The notes: generated by a model not told the origin, from the sequence alone. A stretch of 64,000 bases of DNA from Glandiceps talaboti (GCF_964340395.1 NC_135564.1:14204012-14268011), one strand, 5' to 3'. Positions 44,620 to 56,060 are shown, numbered from the stretch's first letter. Translations and numbers: made by a program.

Positions 44620-46260
44620 GAAAGAGAAAACAAAAAAAAATAAGATTAATTGAAGTAAGAATAACTTGGGAAACCAGTACTAAACATTCATTTTTATTTC
44701 AAGAAAAATACATAAAACCCCCCAAAACAAGACTTCCTTGATATCTGCAATGTCTTTAGCGAGTTTGCTTTGGTTTCTAAGTACTGTTTTAATTTAAGAA
44801 GAAAAGTATAACTTACATTGACATGTGAACAAGGAAAAGTACAAAACAGAGCAATATGAGAACTACTCTATTAGCCACCATACTTCTGTGATCTGAAACT
44901 CTTGTTGTGTATTACGTTGGTTTAGGAACTTCGTTTCTAGTTCACTCAATATTGATAGCTTACATACCAACCATATGCAAAGCTAGTGAAACTGCAGACC
45001 TACGACTACCTTCAACAAATGAGGAACTATATCAAAGGATATATTTCTCGGATCACACTTGCTACATTCAAGGTCAATCTTCACACCACAACCCAGACCA
45101 ATCAAATGGACCTTTACAGGAACCAATTTCCCTGGACACAAGAAATTGAAAAAAAGAATTATTAATTTGTATACATGTTTCCTTGTATATTTCTTTCAAT
45201 ATCCAGCATCTTTTTTGTCAAAATTGGGTCATGTAAGAAAAGCACAATTACAATGGTTGGTAAACATATTTGAAATATCAAGGCCGCACACGCATGGCTG
45301 TGAATTAGTATCACGAAATACTTCTGATTGGCCCATGTCAATATTGATCATGTAAATGCATTGTACATTGTCTTACCAGTATCACATGGTGACGCGATGA
45401 CTGAGAATTCAGTGTGCGTTTTACCTCCACTGTCTGTGATTGAAGTATAACCCCACGCTATAACGTAAGTTTACATACTTCTTAGTGCATATTTCTAAGT
45501 AAAAATATGTTGCATAATTTAGAAGTCTTGGAGAGTGTATTAGTCGGACGTACAGCGTCATATGAAGACTGATACAAATAAAGTATTTGAGGGCTTGCAC
45601 AACAAATCTGTACTTTTTTTTACTTTTGCAGAAAAACAGAAAAACATTTTTCCACCAATACTTATTGTAGTAATAAGTTTACATTTGAAAAATTCTTTCA
45701 TATTTTCAAAACAAAATAGGAATTTTACTCACTAAGAGTTACACTCTTCTCAGGTTGATCACTGCCTAATAAATGCCTTTTGTTGGGAGAAGGCAAGTAG
45801 CCGGAGTCAGGTGTGGACGAGAATTGATCAATAGGTGACATTGGAGGTCGTTTCATTTCCTTAGCAAGATTGAAACGTAGACTAACACAAGGTTGTTTCC
45901 AAAATGCGGAACTTGTACTGGGTTGCGGACTTTCACTGCCAGAGCATGTAGATGTACTGGTACCGTTAAATCTGTATTTATAGCCGCGGCTTTAATAATT
46001 TGTTTGCAACATATTATCAACAAAACAAACTTCAAAGTCGAGGTGCATCTTTAATAATGACTTTTTACCGGTTAAAAAAAATGTAAACAAGAATTTCAAC
46101 GAAATTTAACTAGGTCATGAACCAAATGTCATTAATGTTTCACTGTAACGAATCATTTAAAAAAAAAATTAAAACGTGGTAAGATGTTGGCAATATGCAT
46201 AACATGTAACATTATTTTTTGTGTATAATCGGGGCTTGTTGTGGTTTATGGTATACTCTA
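44620..46260. other. Long stretch without recognisable genes
   Basis: Short open frames on both strands (for example 44907-45149 on +, 45853-46035 on -) show no domain. A T-rich patch lies near 45612-45625. No inverted-repeat pair was noticed. Confidence 0.4.
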
Positions 46261-46261
46261 T

Positions 46262-47882
46262 TTGGAGGATGTGGTGGCCCTGAAAAGGGCCATTTTGTTT
46301 TGGTACTATCAGATCATAGACTCAGATTTACGCAAATCTAAGAAATTGTCGTCCTCTTCTACATCGCTGTCGAATATGTCTGCTATTCTTTCCGCAAGTT
46401 CATCGCTTTCTAAATCTTCATACAGGAGATCGTCTTCAGTTCTGTTGAGATTGTTGGAGATGCCACACTTAAGGAACGAGCGGTGAACGATGGACCAGTG
46501 ATAAGTCGTTCCAGACAGATAACACCCACCGCACTACCATTTCTCTACTTGAGGGTTTCCTCTTGCCAGGAGCTGTGAACTCTGCCTCGCCATCCTTCAT
46601 CCAATCATCCCAACTATCACGAACTGACACCAACATCGAGTAGCTGGAGTAACGGAGTCAACCCACCAGGAATCACTGCTACATTGACGTTGCGGGACCT
46701 TAGATCTTCTTTGACAGCCTTTGTTAAATGGACGGAACATGAATCCCACACACGCAATCTTCGTTTATTGCTGTCAAGGCGAGGGAAATGCTGACGTATG
46801 TAATCAAGACAACCTGAAACAAATGAGGAAACAATGTCGGTGTATCTAGGTATGCAGTGCTCGTACTTCGTTCATGGCATGCATAGAGAGCATGCTGACA
46901 TGGTGTAAATAAAACATCATCAACCTTCTCTCCATTCATTGGTCATAACATCCAAGGAAAATATGTCATGGCCCAGTAAACTTAATCAATCCATATGTGC
47001 ATGCATGACATCATTTTCACATAAATTATGCAAATATTTTGTTTACTCGGTTCCTATTCAAACTTTTGCAATAAACATGATAAAAGTTATCTGTAAATTA
47101 TCGTAACTTTTTCATCAATGTAACCCTTTTCTTGGACTCTAACTCGTATTTTACTTGGGATGGATAAATGACTTGTCCCTCTTTCCTTTGAATATAACGA
47201 TGGGTAACTGTTTTGCCCCATCGGCAGACACGGTGAACACGGCTGTGAAACCTTTCTTCTCGGAACCTGTTGTTTTGATGTGAACTGTTCTCGAACCGAT
47301 ACGATCGAGAGTGTGGTTTCCTGGCATGTCGAAACGAAGTGGGGTTTCGTCCATATTGTAAATATCAGACAGGTGGCACTTGTGTTTCTCTCTCAACTGG
47401 ATGACGAACCGATGGAATGCAACCATTTTCTCTTCAAAGTCCTTTAGTAACTTCTGTCCTATTGACGTTTGTTGATGAGTTGACAAAGCATGGCGACGTT
47501 TAAAACTTTGCAACCAACCATCCGGCACCTTGAATGATGAAGTGTTACCACTTGACATCCTCAGTGCCTGATGTTGGAGTTGCTTACCTGTCACCCCATT
47601 TCCATTTTTACGTTGGGTATCAATCAAGTTCATACGTTGATTGTCTAAATTGTTGTCTTTTACTGGTCTGCCAGCACCCTGGAGACATTTTGCGTTCTTT
47701 GAAGTGACGAGTTCATCCTTCTTCTTCAACCAATCTCGTACTTGTTTTTTGTTCAATCTGAAGTACTCGGCAGTCTTACGATTACTACCCAACTCAGCAA
47801 CATTCGCGATTACTCTCAGCTTGAATGATGTATCATAAGCCATGTGGCGACAACAGGAACATGGACGATTTTCTGTAGGCAT
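46262..47882 (-). pseudogene. Tigger-like transposase, most complete copy T2
   Basis: Minus strand from ATG at 47882. The N-terminal HTH region (YDTSFKLRVIANVAELGSNR, TAEYFRLNKKQVRDWLKKKD) is followed by a second CENP-B-like HTH (GVTGKQLQHQAL...SFKVPDGWLQSFKRRHALS). The catalytic start is DIYNMDETPLRFDMPG (first Asp), then EKKGFTAVFTVSADGAKQLP. A one-base shift at ~47155 follows, then IRVRVQEKGYIDEK and an intron-like gap. The next exon starts at 46813 (GCLDYIRQHFPRLDSNKRRL, RVWDSCSVHLTKAVKEDLRS: second Asp), then NVAVIPGGLTPLLQLLDVGV (third Asp). A further shift leads to WDDWMKDGEAEFTAPGKRKP and an acidic tail with a stop at 46309-46311. It is inactive, and a histone-type stem-loop follows. 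Confidence 0.85.
46276..46291 (-). promoter_or_regulatory. Histone-type 3' stem-loop after Tigger T2
   Basis: The sense strand reads CAAAATGGCCCTTTTCAGGG then CCACCACATCCTCC, with a perfect 6-bp stem and TTTC loop. The ACCACA flank is the histone cleavage context, and CCAAATAGAGTA follows in the downstream-element position. It lies 17 bases beyond the (probably displaced) stop codon. Confidence 0.75.
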
Positions 47883-48539
47883 GTTGCTAGATACTAGATA
47901 GTCGATACGTAATAGAGTTTTCGAATAGTTATCGTAATACTAGAGAAGGAATGGTTTCATCAGTGAAATTTCTCAGAATTTATTAGAAAGCTGTGCATTT
48001 CATTATCACATTTTATATTATTTTTCTTTTAAACTTATGAGTGTACAAGCGTACATCCTCGTGTTGGTAAACACGGTGAGAAGTGCACATTGTTTTTTTC
48101 TAAATAGTAGAGCAGGAGGTGTTTCGTTGTCGGCAAAGTGTATGTAAAATCACATTGATGACTGAAAATGTGTCAATCGTTTAGTGAAAAACTATTACAG
48201 ACTGTAAATGGTCGGCTTATTCCCTTTGAAATAACCATCAAAGAACCGAGATAGAGCAGTCATTGTATTATTTTCAATCATGTCGAATATTGCATCGAGT
48301 CATGTACTTCTAAGTTCAATCACGATAGTGTAGTAAGGCCTTTTTGAAAGCAACGATTTGATGGTTGACGTCATGGACTTGCAATGTTTGAAAGGTTAGA
48401 GAGCGTAAGTTCATCATCCTCGTTCACAACCATATTTTTCTGAAAATCAAAATTGTGCCATATTTTGGATTGGTTTGGTCTACGATGTTTGATATGTTGG
48501 TGATGTGAGCGATGATATTGACCGGCGGAATGACTCTCC
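47883..48539. other. Stretch without recognisable genes
   Basis: No supported coding sequence. The left Tigger T2 inverted repeat should lie here but was not identified. Confidence 0.4.
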
Positions 48540-49692
48540 TCAAGAAATATAAGTAAGGGAACCGCTCTTTGGGTAACAGACGTGTTCCCAATTCATGTCG
48601 TCTCTCATTCGAGTCACGTCACCAGGTCTTGTGGTCAGCAACATGTAGCCAGTGGGTGTAATCAAATAACCTGGGTTTGGGAAATCGTGGTCTTCAAAAT
48701 CGGGGGTGTCAGTCCTTGGAAAGTAGCGTGTTTGTTGGTGATAGCGACTTATGACGGGAACACCTAGAAGAAATAATACAAAAAAGAAAAGAAGAGTAAG
48801 TCTATATTATAGGCCCATTATCTTGAGATACTTTCATGTTATCTTTATCTAGAGGATCGCAAAAAACTATTGGGTTTCAATATTCTGTTACTCATGGAAA
48901 AAAGAAAAAGTTACCGTACTAAATTTTGTTCAAAAGCCAAAAAAAACATTATATGGAGACTAATGAAACGGTTGCCAAAAGCAAATAAATTTCACTTCAT
49001 CAGGGGTACGTTAGTTTTTGTCAATTCATTATAGTTTTGAACAATCTCAAGTTTGAATTAGCTGCATTTTAAGCGAAATAGAAGTGGTGGTTTCTTCAAT
49101 GCCCTCCAAAACATGTACTTTGTAGCGACTATAAATTGTTCCAGAGGAGATATTCAGGTAGGATGTTTTTATAAAAATGTTCTAAGAAAACAAGACCATT
49201 TAGAATTTGAAATTAAAAACCTATTTTTCTATTGTACTACTTGTAGTCACACCAAAAAACTGAATATTTTTTCAAGTTTGATGTGCACAGACTTAACAAA
49301 ATTGTTGCAATAATACTTCACTAACGTGCTGTCGATATAAGTTTACAGAGCCGTTACCATACCCCATGCAGGTGACACACAGACATAAGAAATTTGACCT
49401 TGCAGAAAATGGCGTTGGCTAGAGAACAGTCAGACTGTTTGTTCTAACATTAATAACAAAGAGTGGAATGAGTGACGAATAAAGACATCTTACCAAATTG
49501 TACTATGGTCCTCTTCCTCATTCTCGATGGCGATAAATTCAGGTCGTAGATTTTCCGCCAACCTGGAAACGTAGCATCGTATGTACCGTCTTCTTCGCGT
49601 ACATTCGTGATTCTGGAGATTGTCCAGCGTTGTACTTGATCGATGCATTCGACAATGTCAATGTCCCTTTGTAGAAATGTTGAAGTGGCCAT
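48540..49692 (-). CDS. Two-exon 140-aa chimera: agenet/chromo-barrel-like exon joined to a D-D-E family piece
   Basis: Exon a, 49692-49494: ATG then MATSTFLQRDIDIVECIDQV, QRWTISRITNVREEDGTYDA, TFPGWRKIYDLNLSPSRMRK. The pattern (C-x-D-x-x-x-x-W-x-x-x-x-I ... F-x-G-W-x-x-x-Y-D) is that of agenet/MBT/chromo-barrel modules that bind histone tails. It ends at G|GTAAGA. Exon b, 48763-48540, follows a TTTCTTCTAG acceptor in matching phase: GVPVISRYHQQTRYFPRTDT, DFEDHDFPNPGYLITPTGYM, then TYIS and TGA. Exon b aligns with the segment after the first Asp in the D-D-E family copies. No stop or frameshift occurs in 140 codons. Whether it is a real gene or remains of a larger transposase is unclear; no catalytic Asp is included. 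Confidence 0.5.
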
Positions 49693-49699
49693 AATATTA

Positions 49700-50106
49700 A
49701 AAGTATGCATAGTTTAGCCGGTTTACCTAAATCCTTCCTTCAATGAAAGTTACAAAGTGGTTGTTGTGTCCCTGGCTAGGAATTGGTGCTTGAAGACCCT
49801 TCTCTCATAAGAAAGCAACAGCCTCAGTCGCGATAACTGGATTCGCAGAACAGTGGTTGCAGCCCTCTTCATGACCCTTACAAAAGACGACAGTGCTGAT
49901 GCGCTTATCCACATGATGTATCAACAATTTTAACTCTTTCTTCACATCTTCATTCTCAGATCTGTCGGGCACCTGCTTTCTGAATAAGATGATGTATTCT
50001 GTTGTAGTCATGGTACAATCGCGACATCTCTCATACATCGTCGATACCGGAAATACATAGTGTTCCACATCTTGCCAATACCTACACAATATCTCCATTG
50101 CAAGAC
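49700..50106 (-). pseudogene. Probable 3' exon of D-D-E family copy 4
   Basis: Begins at a TTATTCAACAG acceptor (50106): MEILCRYWQDVEHYVFPVST, MYERCRDCTMTTTEYIILFR, then CKGHEEGCNHCSANPVIATE with four clustered Cys/His that could bind zinc. A TGA follows AVAFL (near 49805). The same frame resumes with EKGLQAPIPSQGHNNHFVTF before a final stop. The preceding exon (51.5-50.44 kb) ends in a donor, so the two probably form one transcript. Confidence 0.5.
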
Positions 50107-50437
50107 CTGTTGAATAATAATGATAATTGAATGATATTATATAATAATAATTTCAATGATAACGTCAATTGAAAAACGAATAATTTAACGCAAGACTCTG
50201 TAGAGGAGAATATTTCATGCAAATTATCTGACTTTAAGGCAGTGGATGATTTGTTGTTGCTACATTTAGTTTTGATTTCACCAAAGTTTATGCGGAACTC
50301 ATAAATATAATTATATATTTTTTAATCTGGATATATAAATATCCGTAAGTAAGCATTATACCACGATACATTTTTGAGACTGTTAATATTAGAAATCATA
50401 CTATCTTACCTCATCCCTTAAAACAAAATCTACTGAC

Positions 50438-51556
50438 CTTTATTTCCTTCAGTTGTTTTTGTTGTTGTGTCAAGCTATTCCGCTGGGCATAAGGAGATGA
50501 GTCCTCACCATGCAGTCTGTCAGGAAGTGTCACACTTGCCAATTTCTTTGATAGCATTGCCCATCCTATTTCTACCATGTTATATGCGCTGTACCCAGGG
50601 CAGAATGATGCAAGAATCAGGACGTCTAAATTGAGATCTCGCCACATTCACATGGAGTTTTGTTGTGTAGTTTACGTTGAAGTCAGATCCCCATCGAGTA
50701 CACCACAGACAACTGGTTTGCATTTGTCTCTTCTAATGGCCTCCAAGTCTGTTATGTGGGCAATAACATTGCAAGGCTTTCTGGACCACTTCTTGGGAAA
50801 TTGAAATGTTCATGACTGAGGTCATCTGTCGACATCTTGGCATCATCGTCTTTTCTTTGCAACAGTAGGTAGCCAGCTGGCGTAATTAAATAGCCTGGGT
50901 TCGAGAAGTCATGGTCTGGAAGGTCTGGCGCATCCCTGATAAGAGAGTAACGAGTGTTCTGATGATATCTAGAAATGGCTATAACATCAACTTTCACTTT
51001 GTTCATGTTGTCACACGAGATAGCTAGTCCTGAACCTTGAAATTGAAATAATGAAGCTGATTTGAAGCGGTTTTTTTGGGTGCAACCATCCATCTTCCCA
51101 TCGTAGCCACACTGACACCTTTCTGCTTGAGTTCTGGATCGCTATTATCGAGACATTCTTGCATTTGTTTTCGGGTGACTCCACAGTTACCAGTTGTTTC
51201 TCGTCGTCTTTGATGGGCCTTGAAACTGTTACTCTCTTAATAGTCACTGTCCTCATTAGTTAGGTGCTTCTGGAATGCCTCCAACTTTTTCCTGTTCTTG
51301 ATGCCATGTGGGTTTGTGAATCTATCCTGCAAAACCTGTTCTTCTAAGAAGAGGTAGGCTGATGCCACACTGTCATGGTAACCAACCTGGAAGGTGTTCA
51401 AGACACCTAGGAAGGTTACAAACCCTTCCCAGATGTCTTGTACTTGGCACAGGGCCTTCCCTTCCAGGTTGACAAACATGGAATCTTCATTCAACACAAT
51501 AAAAACCGATCTTTTCTTTGATTTCTTCGCAGCATATGTCATGCTTTCACCCATCC
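50438..51556 (-). pseudogene. Copy 4 of the unassigned D-D-E family, most complete catalytic part
   Basis: Begins at a TTTGAATAG acceptor: GESMTYAAKKSKKRSVFIVL, NLEGKALCQVQDIWEGFVTF. A TAA at ~51239 is followed in the same frame by ESNSFKAHQRRRETTGNCGV and the HTH-like TRKQMQECLDNSDPELKQKG then VSVATMGRWMVAP. After a frameshift, FQGSGLAISCDNMNKVKVDV (first Asp), DHDFSNPGYLITPAGYLLLQ, HITDLEAIRRDKCKPVVCGV-LDGGSDFN (second Asp, one base deleted), then CPGYSAYNMVEIGWAMLSKK (Glu), LASVTLPDRLHGEDSSPYAQ and a donor at 50438 (AAAG|GTCAGT). The D-D-E order and spacing suggest an RNase-H-fold transposase. Three or more disabling changes make this copy dead. Confidence 0.6.
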
Positions 51557-52338
51557 TATTCAAATAGAAATAAAATACTAGATTTATAATCATAATAAAC
51601 ATCAAATAGAAAGATCCAATATTTTATCTTATTACAACTCGATGTTCTTACAGAAGCTGTCATTGGTCAGAATGAAATCATATGAATCTGTAAGTCTGTG
51701 TGTTCAAAATTAAGGTTGAAAAGAATCGAGTAAAAACAAAGATCACCCTCTGTGTATTCATTTCTGATCACTGAAATTGATGACATGGCGTCAACTTTCG
51801 AAACCACTACTATCATCGATGTGTCTCCCTGTACATGATGCAGATTTTTTTTCAAATATAATACAAGGGCAACCATTACTTGAAATAATATTTTAAGTGC
51901 AAAATTACATTAGAATAGATTATTTCGTTTATGCACCTGCTTGTAATGATGATAATATAATAATAATAAACTTCATTGTAACCTTATCTATATTTCCAGA
52001 TATCAATACAATACAATACAATACAATAAAGTATCAAGAAAATAGCTTGTATTGACCACACACACTAAAAAAATAAATTTCACAATGTGAAAATCAACAC
52101 AGCATATTGTTATATAGATAGTAATGAGCCTCTGAGGCCAGATGTAATCAGAAAAGTAGTAAATGTCTTTGTCGAATGTATATCACGATGCAGCTGGTAT
52201 ATTTTTGTTCAAATGATATTCTCGAGTTTTGAATCCGTGTTGAATAAATTTGCTTATTTCAAGTAATGTATTTTTGTCGTTTACTTTAAGAATCTTTATG
52301 AGATTCTCATTATCCGTGCTTGTACCAGAAAATATTAT
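51557..52338. other. Stretch without recognised genes; (AATAC)n at 52008-52030
   Basis: A short AATAC pentanucleotide run is present. The minus-strand frame 51667-51876 has no domain I recognise. Confidence 0.4.
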
Positions 52339-52752
52339 TTAATTTGTTAGTATATCAGGTGCCATCCCACTTCGTCGCTTATAAATGTGAAACTGCACAT
52401 AGGCTGTTGCGAGGACCACTGGCTCCAAACAAATGGCTGATAAATCTTGAACTTCGGTTATACATTTCACACTTTCCATTTGTCCAGCAATCACATCCAT
52501 TTCATAGCAACAGCTGCATTCCTTTGCTTTAGGCATGACTTTGCAATTAGCACACGTGCACCATGATGTACCGGTCCATTATGAAAGATCACCAATTGCC
52601 ACCAGCTTACTTTCTCTACCTGAGATTGATGCATCAGATTCACTCTCAGTATCGTAGTCTGTGGAATTTTCGTCTGGATGGTCACTGTCATCATACTCTG
52701 GCTCAAAATTGTACCCAATGATGGTATCCGTCCCTTCCATTTCAAACGCCAT
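52339..52752 (-). pseudogene. P2X7-ballast-like cytosolic domain gene with one in-frame stop
   Basis: From ATG at 52752: MAFEMEGTDTIIGYNFEPEY, an Asp/Ser-rich acidic linker, then a TAA at ~52579. The same frame goes on: WCTCANCKVMPKAKECSCCY, EMDVIAGQMESVKCITEVQD, LSAICLEPVVLATAYVQFHI, stop at 52339. The WCxCxxC...ECxCC...CIT...(V/L)CL...VL.TAY layout is that of the Cys-rich C-terminal ballast of P2X7 receptors, which occurs as free-standing multicopy genes in many invertebrates. There is no P2X channel part. A splice acceptor (TGTATGTAG) lies just upstream, so an extra 5' exon is possible. The stop makes it a likely pseudogene. Confidence 0.6.
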
Positions 52753-53004
52753 AACGTTCTGATAGCCTACATACATTTGCAAATGTTGAGAAGCAGGTGC
52801 TGGCTAAGTTGTTACGTATACTTGCGTAGATTCCCATTGGCTGTAGTTGGATACACAGGATATATACAAAGAATTTCAAGAAGACGTATCTTTTCATTGA
52901 TAACATTTTACATTAATTTATTTACATTATACATATTTACAATAGTCGGTAATGTGACATACATATTATTATAAAGTACTGTAATAATGGAACATTATAA
53001 CATT

Positions 53005-53175
53005 CAAGTTTCCTTTCGTTTTAATTTCACCGTTTCACCAAAACGACTGATATGTTGCCTAATTAGTTCTTCCTTTAGAGGTTTCTGTTTCTTTGCGACA
53101 TTCTTCGGAAGTTTGACGCGATCTGCATCAACATTTGACCTGACGGAATCTGCTTTTCTTTGTATTACCTTTTAT
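53005..53175 (-). other. Possible 3' exon, basic peptide
   Basis: After an acceptor (AATAATAAAAG) the minus strand encodes IQRKADSVRSNVDADRVKLP, KNVAKKQKPLKEELIRQHIS and a Lys/Arg-rich end before TGA. No family is recognised. It may be the tail of a protein whose other exons lie at higher coordinates. Confidence 0.3.
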
Positions 53176-53181
53176 TATTAG

Positions 53182-53740
53182 ATACAAATAATAATATGTT
53201 TTACCTTCATACCCATTTACCACCGGCTTGTGTGATACACAGTGTAACCTGCCAAAATTATGCCAGTGGGAGACAAAAAATACAATAACCCCTGTCCTGT
53301 TTTGATGATGGAATGCATCAACGATTTCATACTAGCAAGCAGAATAACTTAATATGTTCCTTGCATAAGTCATCGTGACCCAAGGAGGACAATTATAGAA
53401 ACTATGACTTGACATACACAATTAAAACCTAACAGAAAAGAAAGTAAATGCTTACATGTGGCGTCTGTGGTGCATTTTTATCAGTCAGTCCAGGGTACTG
53501 TTGGACTAACTGTTTTCCCTGTCATTTCAATTTCAACAGATGTAGGAAATCTGTCTTGTTCCATTGTAGTAGCCATCATGATTGAAATTTGGTCTTGTAT
53601 AAGGGCATTGACCGTCAAGTCCTCAATTCATGGCACATAAACCCTACAAAACGCATGGTGTATCTATTAAATATGACAATAGCCTGGAATAAATAGTTTA
53701 GATTGAAAGTGTTTTTCAAACAATTAAATCTTGCTCTCTT
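53182..53740. other. Stretch without recognisable genes
   Basis: No supported feature up to the Tc1-like copy A boundary near GTGAATGTTCCTAACGTC (53758). Confidence 0.4.
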
Positions 53741-53757
53741 TGCTGCAACATTGTCAC

Positions 53758-54776
53758 GTGAATGTTCCTAACGTCCCGAAGGATAGCCACCCAGTTCGAT
53801 CACTTTCGGCATTGTTGAGTAAAGTTGGTCTATTTGGAAATTGCAAGTATCTGCGTCTAGGTGATCCCAAAACTTCAGTACAGTTGTTTCCAATTCTTCC
53901 AGTTTCTTGGCTTGGCTTTATTTTTTGAGTATTCTTTCATCCGGTTCCATATATTTTCTATTGGGTTCAAATCAGGGGATTCTGGGGGAAATGGGAACAC
54001 ATCGATCTCGTTATCTTCGAAGAAGGCTTTAGTGATATTTGCTGTTTGGGCTGGCACAGAATCCTGTTGGAATCGAGCACCCTCAGGGAAATACCTTCTC
54101 ACAAATGGCACGAAACTTTCTGTCAGGATAGATTCTGTGTAGAATACAGCATCGACTGTGCAATTGAAAGTAACCAGATGACCTCTCCCTTTTCTTGATA
54201 TGGAAGCCCATACATTTAATTTCGCAGGATGCTTTGGTCGCGGTTTCTTTGGATTCGGCTCTCCTCTCAGACGGTACTGGTAAGTGCCATACTGCTCTAG
54301 GGAAATTGTCATCTCGTCCGACCAAATGATGTCGTTGAATGTTTCTTTGGAGTTTATTATCCGAATGCACCAGGCTACCTGCTTCTCTCTGTTAACTTAG
54401 CGCACCATATGACCATACTGTGTCTTCGAACGGACCCAGTTCATGCCCGATCTAGCCATTCTGACTGTTCTGCCATTTCCACATTAAATTCATTCTTGAT
54501 CTTTTCGTTTAGCTTTCTTGACGTCAACTCGCGATCTTCCAACATTTTCTGGTGAATAAATTCCTTCACTTTGCCTGTTGCCTTGCGTGGCCTACCTGTT
54601 CTTGGACGGCCAGTTATGGTACCAGTCTGGCGGTATTTCTTAAGAAGTTTACCAACAGAATGTTCGCTGACGATTACTCGCTCTTGTAAGCGGAGCATTT
54701 TCTCAATCTTCATGACTCCATGGCTGTTATTATGCCAGTCGACTACCTTCTGTCGATGGTTTAGACTTAGTCTCAT
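53758..54776 (-). pseudogene. Tc1-like transposase copy A
   Basis: Minus strand from ATG at 54776: MRLSLNHRQKVVDWHNNSHG (first HTH), RVIVSEHSVGKLLKKYRQTG then TITGRPRTGRPRKATGKVKE (second, paired-like HTH with GRPR linker). After frameshifts near 54450 and 54330 comes the catalytic part: IIWSDEMTISLEQYGTYQYR (first Asp), HPAKLNVWASISRKGRGHLV, FQQDSVPAQTANITKAFFED (second Asp), FPPESPDLNPIENIWNRMKE (Glu; DD34E spacing typical of Tc1). Two shifts make it inactive. It abuts LINE sequence at its 5' side. Confidence 0.85.
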
Positions 54777-54829
54777 GATGGCAAGTAGGTTACTCGTATG
54801 TGCTCTGAAAATACTTGCGAAACATGTCT

Positions 54830-55090
54830 GCCATATCATCCATGGACATCGACGAACACTGAGAATCATTATAACATAAAGTTGAGGGAAAAGATGAACA
54901 TTTACGTTTAGACTTTACAAATGACCAAAATTGTTTCGAATTATGAACAATTGACTCTCCTGGATATCATTTGAAAACTCCACCACATAAGTAGCACATT
55001 GCAGCTCTTTAAATTGAGCATGTAGATTTGGGAAAATTCTGTAATCAAAATGCTTACCCGTACGTTTAAAGCAAGAATGTTGTGAATCTT
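54830..55090 (-). mobile_element. LINE ORF2 fragment (pre-RT region), copy A
   Basis: Minus-strand reading: HSCFKRTGKHFDYRIFPNLH, AQFKELQCATYVVEFSNDIQ, NSKQFWSFVKSKRKCSSFPS, MSMDDMADMFRKYFQSI. The FW(S/K)(F/Y)(V/I)KSKR signature lies between endonuclease and RT in jockey/CR1-type LINEs. The Tc1 copy joins directly after YFQSI, and the same junction is found at 61.47 kb. The Tc1 therefore inserted into this LINE before the block was duplicated. Confidence 0.7.
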
Positions 55091-55217
55091 TGAAGCTTAG
55101 GAAAGATATCCTGTTAGGGACTAATTATGAGCCATTGTTGCTACCGCCTGTGTTGTTAATTATCATTTTTACAGGACTATAATGATTGTAATTATTGCAG
55201 AAGCACAATTGACTAAC

Positions 55218-55427
55218 CTTGCATGCCCTGTTCTTGGGATGGAGATACTGGATTTTGTTCAGGCTGGCTGGCGCTTTCGTCTGCTTGGTCACTGCTGTGA
55301 TCACCTATAAGACACAATAATATATATACTTACATTGCAGAGACTGGAGTGCACTGAGCAAACTTGTATGTTGATCCTTAATCTTTCTATTTTCCTCTTT
55401 CAAAATTTGAATATCCTTCTTTAGTTC
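55218..55427 (-). pseudogene. Coiled-coil exon and acidic exon of an NRF1-like multicopy gene
   Basis: Two minus-strand exons with good splice sites and matching phase. 55427-55334 encodes ELKKDIQILKEENRKIKDQH then TSLLSALQSLQ (coiled coil). 55304-55218 encodes DHSSDQADESASQPEQNPVS then PSQEQGMQ (acidic, Gln-rich). The second exon is repeated almost exactly at 62062-61976, where the exon before it is a WWP/NRF1-like one. This fits alternative or shuffled 5' exons in one repeated gene family. Confidence 0.5.
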
Positions 55428-55689
55428 CTGTAAATGACAAATGATTTCATTCACAAATTTAAACAATAAAGTATAGTGCAATGAATGGATAAAAAACATG
55501 CAGATGGTAATTTCCATCACCAGATTTACGAAAACATATGCTGTCATGATTTCCTTACTGATATCCTAACTGAATGTTAAGTAAATTGAAAAATAATTGC
55601 ACGAGAGTAAATGAGTTGGAAATATCATGTGATATTATACTTGTGATCATTCGAAAGCTTTTGAGAAATCGGTGTAAATGATGTCAACT

Positions 55690-56060
55690 TGAGCACCTGA
55701 AGAAACAAACGCGGTAAGAAAATCTGAGTATGCAACAAGAGCAGTGGCTGTCGTCAGAATAATTGTAAATGGCTTTGTGAACTAAGCCCTCAAAAATCTT
55801 ACTGAAAAGTGGCAAAAGAGAGATTGGTTGATAATTTGTAACGTCATTCCTGGACCCATACTTAAAAATACGACATTAGCAGTTTTGAGAATTGACGGAA
55901 AACATCCGGAGCTGATGGACTTAGATAATGTAAAGTAGATAATATAACTCATCTGCACACTGTAGTGATATTGTGGCAGGAATTTTGTCTGGGCCACATG
56001 CCTTGTTGCAATTGACAGCCTTCAATGCCTTAATAGAAACTTCGTCAACTGTGAAATGTA
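55690..56060 (-). mobile_element. LINE reverse-transcriptase N-terminal fragment
   Basis: Minus-strand pieces in two frames: KALKAVNCNKACGPDKIPAT then ISLQCAD, and SISSGCFPSILKTANVVFLS then a GMTLQIINQSLF/NDVTNYQPISLLPLFSKIFE-type stretch. GPDKIP and NYRPISLLP are the standard RT entry motifs of jockey/CR1 LINEs. At least one frameshift is present. Its position relative to the pre-RT fragment at 54.8-55.1 kb shows they are separate insertions or rearranged. Confidence 0.65.
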
